Shown here one piece after another: positions 51,188 to 60,400 of a DNA stretch of 64,000 nucleotides (positions within the stretch are counted from its first letter, which is position 1; each line of letters opens with the position of its first letter). Under the pieces are notes generated by a model. The model saw nothing but the letters and a program-made list of their open reading frames with translations. It ran no database searches and was not told the DNA's origin. Origin of the DNA: an uncultured Desulfobulbus sp. (GTDB lineage: Bacteria > Desulfobacterota > Desulfobulbia > Desulfobulbales > Desulfobulbaceae); contig NZ_OY762276.1 in assembly GCF_963665445.1 (NCBI RefSeq), positions 3,590,601 through 3,654,600 of the forward strand. The letters are read 5' to 3'. The translations under genes were made by a program, and so were the position numbers.

Positions 51188-52077
51188 CAGAAATCCTTTA
51201 AGCGCGCGGCGTCACTGGACCCGAACAGTCCGTGGGGTTTGACAAAGAGAATGAGCAGGAGGATGGTGATCGAAATCGCATCCTGGAAGGCCAAGGGAAC
51301 CACCGACACCGAAAAGGCCTCGAGGATCCCGAGGAGGATGCCTGCAGCCACCGCCGCACCCGAGTTGCCCAAACCACCGAGAATGGCCACGGTGAACCCC
51401 TTGATCGCAAGCGAGGTGCCGCTGTCGTACTGGGTGTAGGTTATCGGCGACATGACGCATCCGGCCAGGGCACCGATTCCGGCGCTGAGCATGAACGACA
51501 GGGTGACCATGTTGCGGGCGTTGATGCCGCAGAGCAGGGCCGCGGTCCGGTTGGCGGAACAGGCCCGCATCTCCCGGCCCACCGGCGTGTTCCTGAAAAA
51601 CAGGTTCAGCCCCATCACCATGACCATACAGGCACAGATCACCCAGACCACCTGCGGCGAAATATGGACGCTCCCCAGGGAGAAGGTGGTGATCTCGTTG
51701 CCGTAAAAGTAGGGCAGGCTGCGGATCGATTCACCCCAGATATGCAGGGCCACTTCCCGCAGGAGAATGGAGATGCCGATGGTGATGATGATCAACCGCA
51801 GCACCGAAGGGCTCTTGAGCCAGCGGATAAACAGCATCTCAATCGCGGCACCGACCAGCATGGTGATCACCACCGCCCCGGCAATGGCCCACGGCAGGGG
51901 CAGATAGTGGAGCAGGGAGATCGAGATCATACCGCCCAGCATGACAAATTCGCCCTGGGCGAAGTTGATGATGCCGGTGGCGTTATAGATGATGTTGAAC
52001 CCGATGGCGACAATGGCGTAGATGGAACCGTAGGTGATGCCGGCAAAGAGATATTGAAAAAAGAGATCAGGACTCAT
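51187..52077 (-). CDS. livH: Branched-chain amino-acid type ABC permease LivH
   Basis: A 296-residue permease with about eight membrane helices. It opens with FQYLFAGITYGSIYAIVAIGFNIIYNATGIINFAQGEFVM (shown in part by position), then LIIITIGISILLREVALHIWG, the ATPase-coupling motif ALLCGINARNMVTLSFMLSAG and GLGNSGAAVAAGILLG. The ATG at 52077 is chosen; a TTG two codons earlier is possible. It is the first membrane gene after the binding-protein gene. Confidence 0.92.
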   Translation of the reverse strand: MSPDLFFQYLFAGITYGSIYAIVAIGFNIIYNATGIINFAQGEFVMLGGMISISLLHYLPLPWAIAGAVVITMLVGAAIEMLFIRWLKSPSVLRLIIITIGISILLREVALHIWGESIRSLPYFYGNEITTFSLGSVHISPQVVWVICACMVMVMGLNLFFRNTPVGREMRACSANRTAALLCGINARNMVTLSFMLSAGIGALAGCVMSPITYTQYDSGTSLAIKGFTVAILGGLGNSGAAVAAGILLGILEAFSVSVVPLAFQDAISITILLLILFVKPHGLFGSSDAARLKDF

Positions 52078-52084
52078 GAACAAT

Positions 52085-52320
52085 GATGGACTGGTGAAAA
52101 GTCAAAACCCGGGGAAACAGGCCTTGCCCAGTCAGGGCGCGGCGAGACGCATCAGGTCGTTATCGGTCGTGTTTTTACATGATTACCGCTGAAACTCAGC
52201 TAAAAGTTTGTCTATGGAGATTCCTCACACTCGTTCGGAATGCCATCGATGCGGCGGCTCTACCGCGTCATGTGCCCACACCTGGGTGCCATCTCGAACG
52301 GATGTGAAAGATCTCGTCGT
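52085..52320. repeat. Dispersed palindromic element between livH and livK
   Basis: It begins GATGGACTGGTGAAAAGTC and ends with a large inverted repeat: 52217-52248 and 52285-52315. A related element lies at 54188-54478. Its arms resemble a nonautonomous palindromic repeat family. The 52321-52429 remainder shows no gene. Confidence 0.6.
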
Positions 52321-52429
52321 TGTGGGCGGAGCTTATGCGGTAATCAGATTTTTTATGCAAGAAGGAACAGGCCGGCAACAAGACTGACCGGCGGGACAAT
52401 TCGCCGCCAGCCAGTCATCTGCACTGGGT

Positions 52430-53590
52430 TTATTTCCCCTGATAGAGGATGAACGAACCGTCCTTGACCGTCATCATGGCAAAGGAGTCGATGGTGAGTC
52501 CATTGTGATCCTGCGGGCTGAAGGTGAACATGCCGCCGACACCGGCGAAATCCTTGAGCCCTTCCACCGCGTCGCGAACCTTGGCGCGATTATTGCCGCC
52601 CTTTGCAATCGCGGCCGCGACCATGTTCATCGCGTCAAAGGCATAGCCGCCAAAGGCCGAGGCATCTTCCTTGTACTTGGCCTCATAGTCCTTTTTATAC
52701 TGGGTCAGCAGTCCCTTCTGCGGATGGGCCTCATCCAGGGCGTCGGCCACCAGCAGGCGACCGCAGGGGAAGATGATGCCCTCGGCAGCGGCACCGGCGG
52801 CCTCGGCATACTTGATGTTGCCGAATCCATGACTCTGGAACAGGGGCACCTGCCATCCGGCCTGGCGCATGTTCTTGGCGATGATGGCCTGGGCCGGAAC
52901 AACCGACCAGTTGATCACCGCCTGGATGGAGCCGTCCGCCTTGAGTTTGGCCACCAGGGCGCTGAGATCGGTGGCCTTGCTGTCGTAGGTCTCGGAGGCC
53001 GCGACCTTGATGCCGAAGCTCGGTGCCATCTTCTCCAGCTGGGCCTTGCCGGCCTTGCCGAATCCGTCGTTGCCCGCGGCAATGGCGATGGTGTCGATCT
53101 TCAGCCGCTGCATCTCCTCAAAGATCATCTGCGCGGCGAAGGAATCCTTCTGCGGGGTCTTAAAGACATAGGACGCCACCGGATCGACAATGACCTCGGC
53201 GGCGGCACAGGAAATCAGTGTGGTCTTGCCGGCCTCGGCGATCTTCTTCACCGCCATGGATTCGCCCGAGGTCGAAGGCCCGATGATGGCCACCACCTTT
53301 TGCTCTTCGATCAGCTGCTTGGCAAAGGAGACCGCCTTTTCCGAACTGCCGGCGGTATCCTTGATGATCAGTTCGATCTTGTCGCCGTTGATCCCACCGG
53401 CTTTGTTGATCTTCTCAACCACCATCTCCGCACTGCGCGCCTCGGGCCCACCGAGGAAGGAAGCCGGACCGGTCACGGCAAAAATTGCACCCACTTTGAC
53501 GGTTCCGGCCCAGGCCGGTGCCAGCATCATGGACAGGGCAAGGCAACAGGCCGCCCCTCCCAAGGCAAGTCGTTTGTTCCAGCGTTTCAT
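52430..53590 (-). CDS. livK: Liv-type periplasmic amino-acid binding protein
   Basis: A 386-residue binding protein with a signal peptide cleaved after Ala28 (MMLAPAWA-G). The mature part has KVGAIFAVTGPASFLGGPEARSAEMV, AIIGPSTSGESMAVKKIAEAGKTTLISCAAAEVI (listed in pieces), NDGFGKAGK and GYAFDAMNMVAAAI, matching the Leu/Ile/Val/Ala-binding family. The ligand may be an aromatic or branched-chain amino acid or aryl acid; it is not predictable here. It is separated from livH by the repeat element, so it may carry its own promoter, and follows the ACT gene on the same strand. Confidence 0.92.
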   Translation of the reverse strand: MKRWNKRLALGGAACCLALSMMLAPAWAGTVKVGAIFAVTGPASFLGGPEARSAEMVVEKINKAGGINGDKIELIIKDTAGSSEKAVSFAKQLIEEQKVVAIIGPSTSGESMAVKKIAEAGKTTLISCAAAEVIVDPVASYVFKTPQKDSFAAQMIFEEMQRLKIDTIAIAAGNDGFGKAGKAQLEKMAPSFGIKVAASETYDSKATDLSALVAKLKADGSIQAVINWSVVPAQAIIAKNMRQAGWQVPLFQSHGFGNIKYAEAAGAAAEGIIFPCGRLLVADALDEAHPQKGLLTQYKKDYEAKYKEDASAFGGYAFDAMNMVAAAIAKGGNNRAKVRDAVEGLKDFAGVGGMFTFSPQDHNGLTIDSFAMMTVKDGSFILYQGK

Positions 53591-53679
53591 GGTTCCCCCC
53601 TTTGTTGATCTTGGTACAGCTTTGAGATGGTCTTGCCCAGTCGACTGCGTTGACCGGGCAAGACCAGGGATAACAACAC

Positions 53680-54111
53680 TTACAGGGCGCAGATCTGTGC
53701 CCCGGTCAGCAGGGCAAAACCGTTTGCCTGCAGGACCTCTATCGCCTTGTCCATCTCGTCGAAACGGAAGATCAGCACCGCGTTGGAGCCGCTCTTGTTG
53801 ACAAAGGCGTACATATATTCAACGTTCAGTTCGGCCTCGTGGGCCACTTTGAGCACGCTGGCCAATCCACCGGTGCGATCCGGCACCTCGACCGCGACCA
53901 CGTTGGTCTTGCCCACGGTGAAACCACCTGCTCGCAGGACCTCCTTGGCCAGGTCAACCTTATCGACAATCAGGCGGAGAATGCCGAAATCAGCGGTATC
54001 AGCCACGGACAGGGCTCGGATGTTGATGTCGTTCTCCGCCAGGATGCGGGTGATTTCAGCCAAACGACCGGATTTATTTTCCAGAAAAACCGCAATCTGT
54101 TCTACACGCAT
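53680..54111 (-). CDS. Tandem ACT-domain amino-acid binding protein
   Basis: A 143-residue protein of two ACT domains (about 4-68 and 71-138). The first has [28 protein letters not shown] and the second [33 protein letters not shown], each with the conserved Asn/Gly binding loops (RTGG, SGRL). Such stand-alone double-ACT proteins act as small-molecule sensors. Neighbours suggest that it senses an aromatic amino acid or derivative. The ATG at 54111 has GGAGGATCGT upstream. It lies between livK and the second ligase gene. Confidence 0.88.
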   Translation of the reverse strand: MRVEQIAVFLENKSGRLAEITRILAENDINIRALSVADTADFGILRLIVDKVDLAKEVLRAGGFTVGKTNVVAVEVPDRTGGLASVLKVAHEAELNVEYMYAFVNKSGSNAVLIFRFDEMDKAIEVLQANGFALLTGAQICAL

Positions 54112-54187
54112 ACGATCCTCCATATTTATGATGGAAAGTCTGAAAGGCACTGAACCTTCAAGGAAAGACTTGCCTGACTTAAAATCT

Positions 54188-54478
54188 TGATGGCTTCGTA
54201 AAAAGTCAAAAATCTGAAAATCACATTTGGTGAAATCAGTGAGTTACGAAGCTCGAAACGTCATTCTCGGGGCATTATGCGAGAATGATACATGCGCCGT
54301 CCTGTCAGACGTCAGTCCAACCAATCCGCTGTTTAATGTGATGACCATTGAACCTCAGCTCAGGGCTCTGATTTTGAGATCCCTCACATTCGTTCGGGAT
54401 GACATCGAAAGTGTTGGCCGATCGGAGAAATGCCGCGCCACCGGGGTGTCATCTCGACGGAGGGGAGAGATCTCATCT
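54188..54478. repeat. Dispersed palindromic element between the ACT gene and second ligase
   Basis: It begins GATGGCTTCGTAAAAAGTC and includes a 9-bp inverted repeat (TCATTCTCG at 54261-54269 with CGAGAATGA at 54280-54288) and a larger inverted pair, 54376-54407 with 54445-54474. It is related to 52085-52320. The 400-base gap 54112-54511 is thus occupied by this element with no gene. Confidence 0.65.
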
Positions 54479-54511
54479 CTCCAAGCTGCGTTTTGGCGGT
54501 CATCATTAGAG

Positions 54512-55813
54512 TTAAATTTTTCTCCGATCGATAACCCGCTGCGCCTTGCCCTCGGAACGCTGGATCGAACGCGGCTCGACCAGCTTGATCTTGGCGGTGA
54601 CGCCGAGCATATCCTTGATCTCGACCTGAATCTTCTTGGTCAGATTCTCCAGCACACGGATCTCATCGGAGAAGATATGATCGCTCACCTCCACCAGAAC
54701 CGACATCACATCCAGGTTGCCGTCACGGCTGACCTCGATCTGGTAATGGGGCTCGACACCCTTGATCCCCATGAGCACATGCTCCACCTGGGACGGGAAG
54801 ACATTGACCCCACGGATGATGAGCATGTCGTCGGTCCGGCCGGTGACCTTCTCCATCCGGATCAGGCTGCGGCCGCAGGCGCAGGGCTCGAGGAACAACC
54901 GGGAGATATCCTTGGTCCGATAGCGGATCAGGGGAAAGGCCTCCTTGGTCAGGGTGGTGAAGACGAGTTCACCGGTCTCGCCATAGGGCAGGACTTCCAG
55001 GGTCTCGGGATCGACGATCTCGGGGAGGAAGTTGTCCTCGAGGATGTGCATGCCGTGATCGGAATGGAGGCATTCCATGGACACGCCCGGTCCGATGATC
55101 TCGGAGAGACCATAGATATCCAGGGCCTTGATCCCCAGCTTGCGTTCCACCTCCTCGCGCATGTTCTGACTCCAGGGCTCGGCGCCGTGGATGCCCACCC
55201 GCAGCTGCAGCTGATCCGGGGTCACCCCGGAATCGGTCATGGCATCGGCCAGATTGAGGGCATAGGAGGGGGTGGAGAGGAGGACGGTGGAGCCGAAGTC
55301 ACGCATGATGGTGATCTGCCGCTTGGAGTTGCCGCCGGAAACCGGGATGACCGTTGCCCCCAGGGCCTCGATGCCGTAATGGGCGCCGAGACCGCCGGTG
55401 AACAGGCCATAGCCGTAGGCGTTATGGACCATATCGCCGCGGGTCACGCCAGCCATGGTCAGACAACGGGACATGACCGAGGCCCAGAGGTCGATATCCG
55501 CCTGGGTGTAGCCGACGACGGTCGATTTACCGGTGGTGCCGGAGGAGGCGTGCACGCGGATCACATCCTCCATGGGGGTGGCAAACAGGCCAAAGGGATA
55601 GTTGTCCCGCAGGTCATCCTTGGTGGTAAAGGGCAACTTGCTCAGATCCTTGAGCGTCTGGATGTCGCCCGGTTTGACCCCGGCCCGATCCATCTTCTCC
55701 CGATAGGGCAATACCTTCTCATACATCCGGTGCACCAGGGCCTGCAAGCGCTTCAGTTGGATCGACTCCAGCCCGGATCGCGGCAGCGTTTCGATTTCTT
55801 CCACCCACATCAT
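54512..55813 (-). CDS. Phenylacetate-CoA ligase (second copy)
   Basis: A 433-residue AMP-forming ligase of the same size as the first copy. The ATP loop is [13 protein letters not shown], the second motif is [11 protein letters not shown] and the hinge is [19 protein letters not shown]. The C-terminus ends [11 protein letters not shown]. It lies right after the IOR genes on the same strand (35-base gap), so it may use the arylacetyl-CoA produced by IOR or supply it. The pair of ligases resembles arrangements in other anaerobes that convert aryl-pyruvates and aryl-acetates. Confidence 0.9.
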   Translation of the reverse strand: MMWVEEIETLPRSGLESIQLKRLQALVHRMYEKVLPYREKMDRAGVKPGDIQTLKDLSKLPFTTKDDLRDNYPFGLFATPMEDVIRVHASSGTTGKSTVVGYTQADIDLWASVMSRCLTMAGVTRGDMVHNAYGYGLFTGGLGAHYGIEALGATVIPVSGGNSKRQITIMRDFGSTVLLSTPSYALNLADAMTDSGVTPDQLQLRVGIHGAEPWSQNMREEVERKLGIKALDIYGLSEIIGPGVSMECLHSDHGMHILEDNFLPEIVDPETLEVLPYGETGELVFTTLTKEAFPLIRYRTKDISRLFLEPCACGRSLIRMEKVTGRTDDMLIIRGVNVFPSQVEHVLMGIKGVEPHYQIEVSRDGNLDVMSVLVEVSDHIFSDEIRVLENLTKKIQVEIKDMLGVTAKIKLVEPRSIQRSEGKAQRVIDRRKI

Positions 55814-55848
55814 CGCATTACCTCACTCTTTTTCATGCCGCCACCGTC

Positions 55849-56436
55849 TCACTTGGCGTAAACCGCCGCGCGACCGGCGGAGAATGCTTGTTTGTTGACC
55901 TCGCGGAACTGTTCCTTGACCGTGGAGTCGATCACCTCGAGGAAAACCTTCGGGTCAACCGCGAGGAAGTTGGACATGGCCCCCACCATGGCCACGTTGG
56001 CGGTGCGCAACTCGCCCACGGACTCGGCCACGGCAAAGGCGTCGATGGCCACCACGTTGATATGGCGGGACTTGAGCTCATCGAGAATATTCTCCGGATA
56101 CTTGGCCTTGCCCAGTGCCACCGCCGGCGGCAGGATCTTCTGGGTATTGACCACCACCGCACTGTCCCTATGCAGATAGGGCAGATAGCGCACCGCCTCG
56201 AGGATCTCGAAGGCAACCAGGATATCGGCGCTGCCCGGCTCGATCAGGGGTGAGTAGACCTTCTCCCCATAACGCAGGTGGGCCTCGACCGAACCGCCGC
56301 GCTGGGCCATGCCGTGGACCTCGCTCTTCTTGCAGTCGAACCCGGCTGCCAACTGGGCATGGGCGGTCAATTCGCTGGCCAAGAGGATGCCCTGCCCGCC
56401 CACACCGGAAAAGAGAATGTTGCCGCTCTGTTTCAT
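55849..56436 (-). CDS. iorB: Indolepyruvate:ferredoxin oxidoreductase, beta subunit
   Basis: A 195-residue protein of the gamma/POR-type fold: GVGGQGILLASELTAHAQLAAGFD, GMAQRGGSVEAHLR and a later LVAFEILEAVRYLP. It is the CoA- and keto-acid-contacting partner of IorA. The ATG at 56436 overlaps the IorA stop (TGATG) with AAGGAGGCGAAG upstream. It converts arylpyruvates with CoA to arylacetyl-CoA and reduced ferredoxin. Confidence 0.93.
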   Translation of the reverse strand: MKQSGNILFSGVGGQGILLASELTAHAQLAAGFDCKKSEVHGMAQRGGSVEAHLRYGEKVYSPLIEPGSADILVAFEILEAVRYLPYLHRDSAVVVNTQKILPPAVALGKAKYPENILDELKSRHINVVAIDAFAVAESVGELRTANVAMVGAMSNFLAVDPKVFLEVIDSTVKEQFREVNKQAFSAGRAAVYAK

Positions 56437-58247
56437 CACTTCGCCTCCTTTCTGGTGATCGCATCGAACTTGCACACCGACGCGCACTGGCCGCAGCCGT
56501 TGCACTGCACCTCGGTAATTTGGGCAAATCCTTTCTGTTTTTCGCGATATCCGCGTGCCACCGCCTCCTCGGGAGTGAGCGGCGTCCAGCTGATGGCCGG
56601 ACAGCCCATCTGCACACAGAGCGAACAGCCGGTACAGTTATCGAGGTTGGTGAAGTAGACCGGTTTCTTGCGTTTGACCTCTTCCGGGATGAGCACACAG
56701 GGTGCCCGGCTGATGATCACCGAGGGCTCGGGGATGGCGATCTCCTCCTTGAGCACCTTGCGGGTCGCCTCGACGTCATGGGGATTGACCACGGTCACCC
56801 GCTTGACGCCCAGGGCCTGGCAGAGCCCCTCGATATTGAGCTGCGGTGCGGCCTCGCCACGGATGTTGCGCCCGGAGGCGGGGTTGTCCTGATGGCCGGT
56901 CATGGCGGTGGTCCGGTTGTCGAGGATGATCACCGTGGCGTAGGAGTTGTTGTAGACCAGGTTGAGCAGGCCGGTGATGCCGGAATGCATGAAGGTCGAG
57001 TCGCCGAGCACGGCCACCACCTTGCCCTCGCCCTCCTTGCCCAGCGCCTTGGACATGCCGTGGGCCATGGTGATGGAGGCGCCCATGCAGACACAGGCAT
57101 CCATGGCGGAAAGCGGCGGCAGAAAGCCCAGGGTGTAACAGCCGATATCGCCGGAGATGAACACGTCCTTCATCTTGGACAGGCCGAAGAACAGGCCGCG
57201 GTGCGGGCAGCCGGCGCACATGTTCGGCGGCCGCATCGGCAGTTCGATCGGGGCGAAGAGCTCGCCGATCGATTCCGGCTCGATGGCCTTGCGGACGATA
57301 AAGGAGTTGAGCTCGCCCTGGTTGGGGATCAGGTCCTTACCGCGGCAGGCGATGCCCATGGCCTTGAGGTGGGTCTCGATAAAGGGATCGAGTTCCTCGA
57401 CCACGATCAGTTCCTCCACCCTGGCCGCGAAGTCGCGGATCATCTTTTCCGGCAGCGGCCAGACCATGCCCAGCTTGAGCACCGGGGCATTGGGAAAGGC
57501 CTCCTTGACGTAGTTGTAGGGCACGCCGGAGGTGATGAAACCGCGTTTGCCGGTGCCGGGCTCGATCCGGTTCTCGGGCAGGGTCTCGGCCAGCTCGCGC
57601 GTGGCCTGCATCCGTTTTTCCACCGCCACCCGCCGTACCCGGGCATTGCCGGGGAGCATGACCATCTTGGCCGGGGATTTTTCTAGGGATGGCTCGGGCA
57701 CCTCGCATTTGCTGCCCTTCTCGACCACGCCCTTGACATGGGCGATGCGGGTGGTGATACGGACGATCACCGGGGTGTCGAGCTCTTCGCTGAGCCGGTA
57801 GGCGGTGGCCATCATCTCCTTGGCCTCGGCAGGATCGGAGGGCTCCATCAGCGGCAGCTTGGCGGCAAAGGCGTAGTTGCGGTTGTCCTGCTCGTTCTGC
57901 GAACTGTGCATCTGGGGATCGTCGGCATTGATAATCACCAGGCCACCGCGCACGCCGGTATAGGCGGCGGTGAACAGCGGGTCGGCGGCCACGTTGAGGC
58001 CGACATGTTTCATGGTTGCCAGGGCACGCGCACCGGCAAAGGAGGCGCCGATGGCCACTTCAAGCCCCACCTTCTCGTTGGGGGCCCACTCGGTGTACAC
58101 GCCTTCATAGCGGGACAGATTGCCCATGATCTCGGTCGACGGTGTTCCCGGATAGCCGGAGGCCACCCGCACACCTGCCTCCCAGGCACCCAAGGCGATC
58201 GCCTCGTTGCCGGAAAGCCACAACTTGTTCTCCTTGTCAAACGCCAC
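56436..58247 (-). CDS. iorA: Indolepyruvate:ferredoxin oxidoreductase, alpha subunit
   Basis: A 603-residue thiamine-diphosphate enzyme. The N-terminal domain binds the substrate pyruvate (SGNEAIALGAWEAGVRVASGYPGTP), the middle contains GDIGCYTLGFLPPLSAMDACVCMGAS and GDSTFMHSGITGLLNLVYN, the latter holding the GDS-N thiamine motif, and the C-terminus carries two ferredoxin-like clusters, CTGCSLC and CNGCGQC, near residues 538-600. The GTG start at 58247 follows AGGAGGAATGAC; an ATG in the same place is out of frame. It leads the leftward locus. Confidence 0.95.
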   Translation of the reverse strand: MAFDKENKLWLSGNEAIALGAWEAGVRVASGYPGTPSTEIMGNLSRYEGVYTEWAPNEKVGLEVAIGASFAGARALATMKHVGLNVAADPLFTAAYTGVRGGLVIINADDPQMHSSQNEQDNRNYAFAAKLPLMEPSDPAEAKEMMATAYRLSEELDTPVIVRITTRIAHVKGVVEKGSKCEVPEPSLEKSPAKMVMLPGNARVRRVAVEKRMQATRELAETLPENRIEPGTGKRGFITSGVPYNYVKEAFPNAPVLKLGMVWPLPEKMIRDFAARVEELIVVEELDPFIETHLKAMGIACRGKDLIPNQGELNSFIVRKAIEPESIGELFAPIELPMRPPNMCAGCPHRGLFFGLSKMKDVFISGDIGCYTLGFLPPLSAMDACVCMGASITMAHGMSKALGKEGEGKVVAVLGDSTFMHSGITGLLNLVYNNSYATVIILDNRTTAMTGHQDNPASGRNIRGEAAPQLNIEGLCQALGVKRVTVVNPHDVEATRKVLKEEIAIPEPSVIISRAPCVLIPEEVKRKKPVYFTNLDNCTGCSLCVQMGCPAISWTPLTPEEAVARGYREKQKGFAQITEVQCNGCGQCASVCKFDAITRKEAK

Positions 58248-58621
58248 GTCATTCCTCCTGTGCACGCCCGTTGCGGGCGAGTCGAAATGCTGTTGTTGCA
58301 ATGCGGCTCGGGCAAGCGGACAGGGACGGCCGGACACAGCCCTCCCTATCGGCAGCTCGCGTCACCTTGTTGCTGTGTTCTCGAGGCAGTCTCGAGAACG
58401 ACACCTCTTCGTTCTCTAACGGGAATCATCCCGCTCTACTCAGCCTGAACGCTCACCGTGCACCTCCGTCTCTACGGTGCAAACATGCGCCAACGGCGTT
58501 TTCACGGTTCATGGAGCCATCGAATTTCAGGGACCATCCTTACCTTGAATCGCGCGTGGAAGGCAAGAGCTTTTTCCCTGCCCCCGCGCTGTCGCGCCGC
58601 CCTTGCCAGACAGACAAGCCA
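58248..58621. other. Intergenic region with a 9-bp hairpin
   Basis: This 374-base gap has the palindrome GTTCTCGAG (58377-58385) and CTCGAGAAC (58391-58399). No gene is seen. It should hold the iorA promoter and the end of the downstream gene, but neither box is clear. Confidence 0.45.
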
Positions 58622-60400
58622 CTACTTGGCCATGTCTTTCTCGCCTTGAGGCCGGGCTTTTCGCAGGTGCATGGACCAGTCCGCCTGTCCGCGCCCCATG
58701 GAGGAGGTGGCGCTGATCAGTTCGGTTGACTGCATCAGGCGCACCATCTCCCGGTTGAAACGGGAGAGCGAGATATTCTTGGTGGTGGCGAGAATACCGG
58801 CGAGCCAATCCAGGGTTTCTCCGGTTTTGGATGCCATTCTCCTGGGATAGACCACCAGGCTGCCGCTATTGGCCTGATCGATTTCAGCGGCAAGCGACTT
58901 GCCAAGCGATGCGGCAACCGGCCCCGGCAGTGCTGCGGGCGCGGCATTGGCAAGCAGCCGCTCTTTGAGGGCCTGCCTGCTTGTGGCCAGATAGAGCATG
59001 GAGTCGGTCATGGCCAGGGCTGGCTGGGCATCCTTGTCGGCAAGCAAGGGCCAGCAGTACAGGGTGGTCGTACCGACCATTTCCTGCTCCTCCCTGACCA
59101 TGCCGTTCTCGGCTATCTTGGACCGCAGGGCATCGACCACCTGCTGCGCGAGCACGCGATCGCGCAACCCGAGAAAAAGCGTCATCTTCGGCGCCGGAAA
59201 CAGGGCCGCACGGACGATATTCTCCAGCACCCCGCCGTACTGCGGCCCAAAGGCCTTGCCGAGATCATCGAGCCCCAGGCCCAACAGCTGACGCAACGAG
59301 CCGTCAACCTGCTGCACCTCGAGGCTGTTTTTCTCCAGGAAGCTGGTGATCAACTCCGGCCTGAACGAAGAGGCCCAGCTGTAGGCGAGAATGTTTTCGC
59401 CCACAAGAGACAGGGTTGGATTCGGGTGGGTGGTATTTTCGACCGCGGACCTGAGCAGAGGGCTGAGTCGGTCAAAACGGTAGGTGGAACGGGCCCGGCT
59501 CTCAATGCCTTCAGCCCCGGCAAAGGTCAGTCCGTAGAGGCCATCGATCCCCTGCAGCAGCTCGGCCGACTGCCGCAGTTCGCGCTCCGGCACCTGGGTG
59601 AGCAGGTTGTCCAGGGCCTCGGGGTTGACGTACAGGCGGCAATAGGTGGTTTCACGGGGAGCGTTCTGCCAGTAGGTCACGGCCTGGGTAAAGGTGGAGA
59701 CATCACGCAGGCGGTGTCCGTCTCTGTCGGCGGCTCGCAGGCAGCGCTTGATGGTCGCGGGATCATAGGCGAGCAATACCATCTTGCCCTCTCCATAGCC
59801 ATAGAGGACCTGCCCGGGATCGAGCACCACCCGGGTCAGCTCCAGTTCGTCCACGACAACGCGGCTGATAGCGGCGTTTTTCACCATGCGGCTGAACAGA
59901 TCCAGGGCACCTGCCACCGTGGTCCGTGCCAGAATGACCAACCCGTTGCGCAGGGCCATGGTCTGATTTGCCTGCAAGGCGGCGGGATCCACCGGCAGCA
60001 GGGCCACCGTGGCATCGTCGCCAAAGACCGCCTTAAAGGCCGGGTTGGTCATCACCCCGGCAATGGCGTCGAAATTCTGGTCATACTCGGCCTGCTGGGC
60101 ACTGGTGCCGCCAAGCTCGCCAATCACCGCATGCACGGTATCCTTGGCCAGGAATCGGCCCAGGGCGGTTTTTGCAAAGGTATCGCTCAGTTGGCCAAGA
60201 TGGAGTAGATTCACGGTGGCGACCACATCCTGGGGCAGATACCCGGCATACTCATTTTCCTTTTCGCCACCCAACCAGCTATACAGGATGCCTCCGCCGA
60301 TCAGAACCAGGGCCAGGGCCACAATGATCCATTTTTTCAGAGGAAGCCCCTGCCTGCGGGCAGCTCTCCGCCCTCTGGGATGCTCGGTGCGCGTTCGCAT
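58622..60400 (-). CDS. DUF3352-like membrane-anchored protein
   Basis: A 592-residue protein. It starts with a basic head (residues 1-20) and one membrane helix (about 23-43, KWIIVALALVLIGGGILYSWLGG). The rest is extracytoplasmic and mixed alpha/beta, with no enzymatic motif, as in DUF3352 family proteins (ATVNLLHLGQLSDTF, GYLPQDVVA and later blocks). The ATG at 60400 overlaps the ABC-F stop (TGATG), so it is translated with the ABC-F gene. Function unknown; a cell-envelope role is suggested by the anchor. Confidence 0.7.
   Translation of the reverse strand: MRTRTEHPRGRRAARRQGLPLKKWIIVALALVLIGGGILYSWLGGEKENEYAGYLPQDVVATVNLLHLGQLSDTFAKTALGRFLAKDTVHAVIGELGGTSAQQAEYDQNFDAIAGVMTNPAFKAVFGDDATVALLPVDPAALQANQTMALRNGLVILARTTVAGALDLFSRMVKNAAISRVVVDELELTRVVLDPGQVLYGYGEGKMVLLAYDPATIKRCLRAADRDGHRLRDVSTFTQAVTYWQNAPRETTYCRLYVNPEALDNLLTQVPERELRQSAELLQGIDGLYGLTFAGAEGIESRARSTYRFDRLSPLLRSAVENTTHPNPTLSLVGENILAYSWASSFRPELITSFLEKNSLEVQQVDGSLRQLLGLGLDDLGKAFGPQYGGVLENIVRAALFPAPKMTLFLGLRDRVLAQQVVDALRSKIAENGMVREEQEMVGTTTLYCWPLLADKDAQPALAMTDSMLYLATSRQALKERLLANAAPAALPGPVAASLGKSLAAEIDQANSGSLVVYPRRMASKTGETLDWLAGILATTKNISLSRFNREMVRLMQSTELISATSSMGRGQADWSMHLRKARPQGEKDMAK

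Noticed and set aside
54227..55861. Rightward frame of 544 codons
   Set aside because: Antisense to the second phenylacetate-CoA ligase gene.
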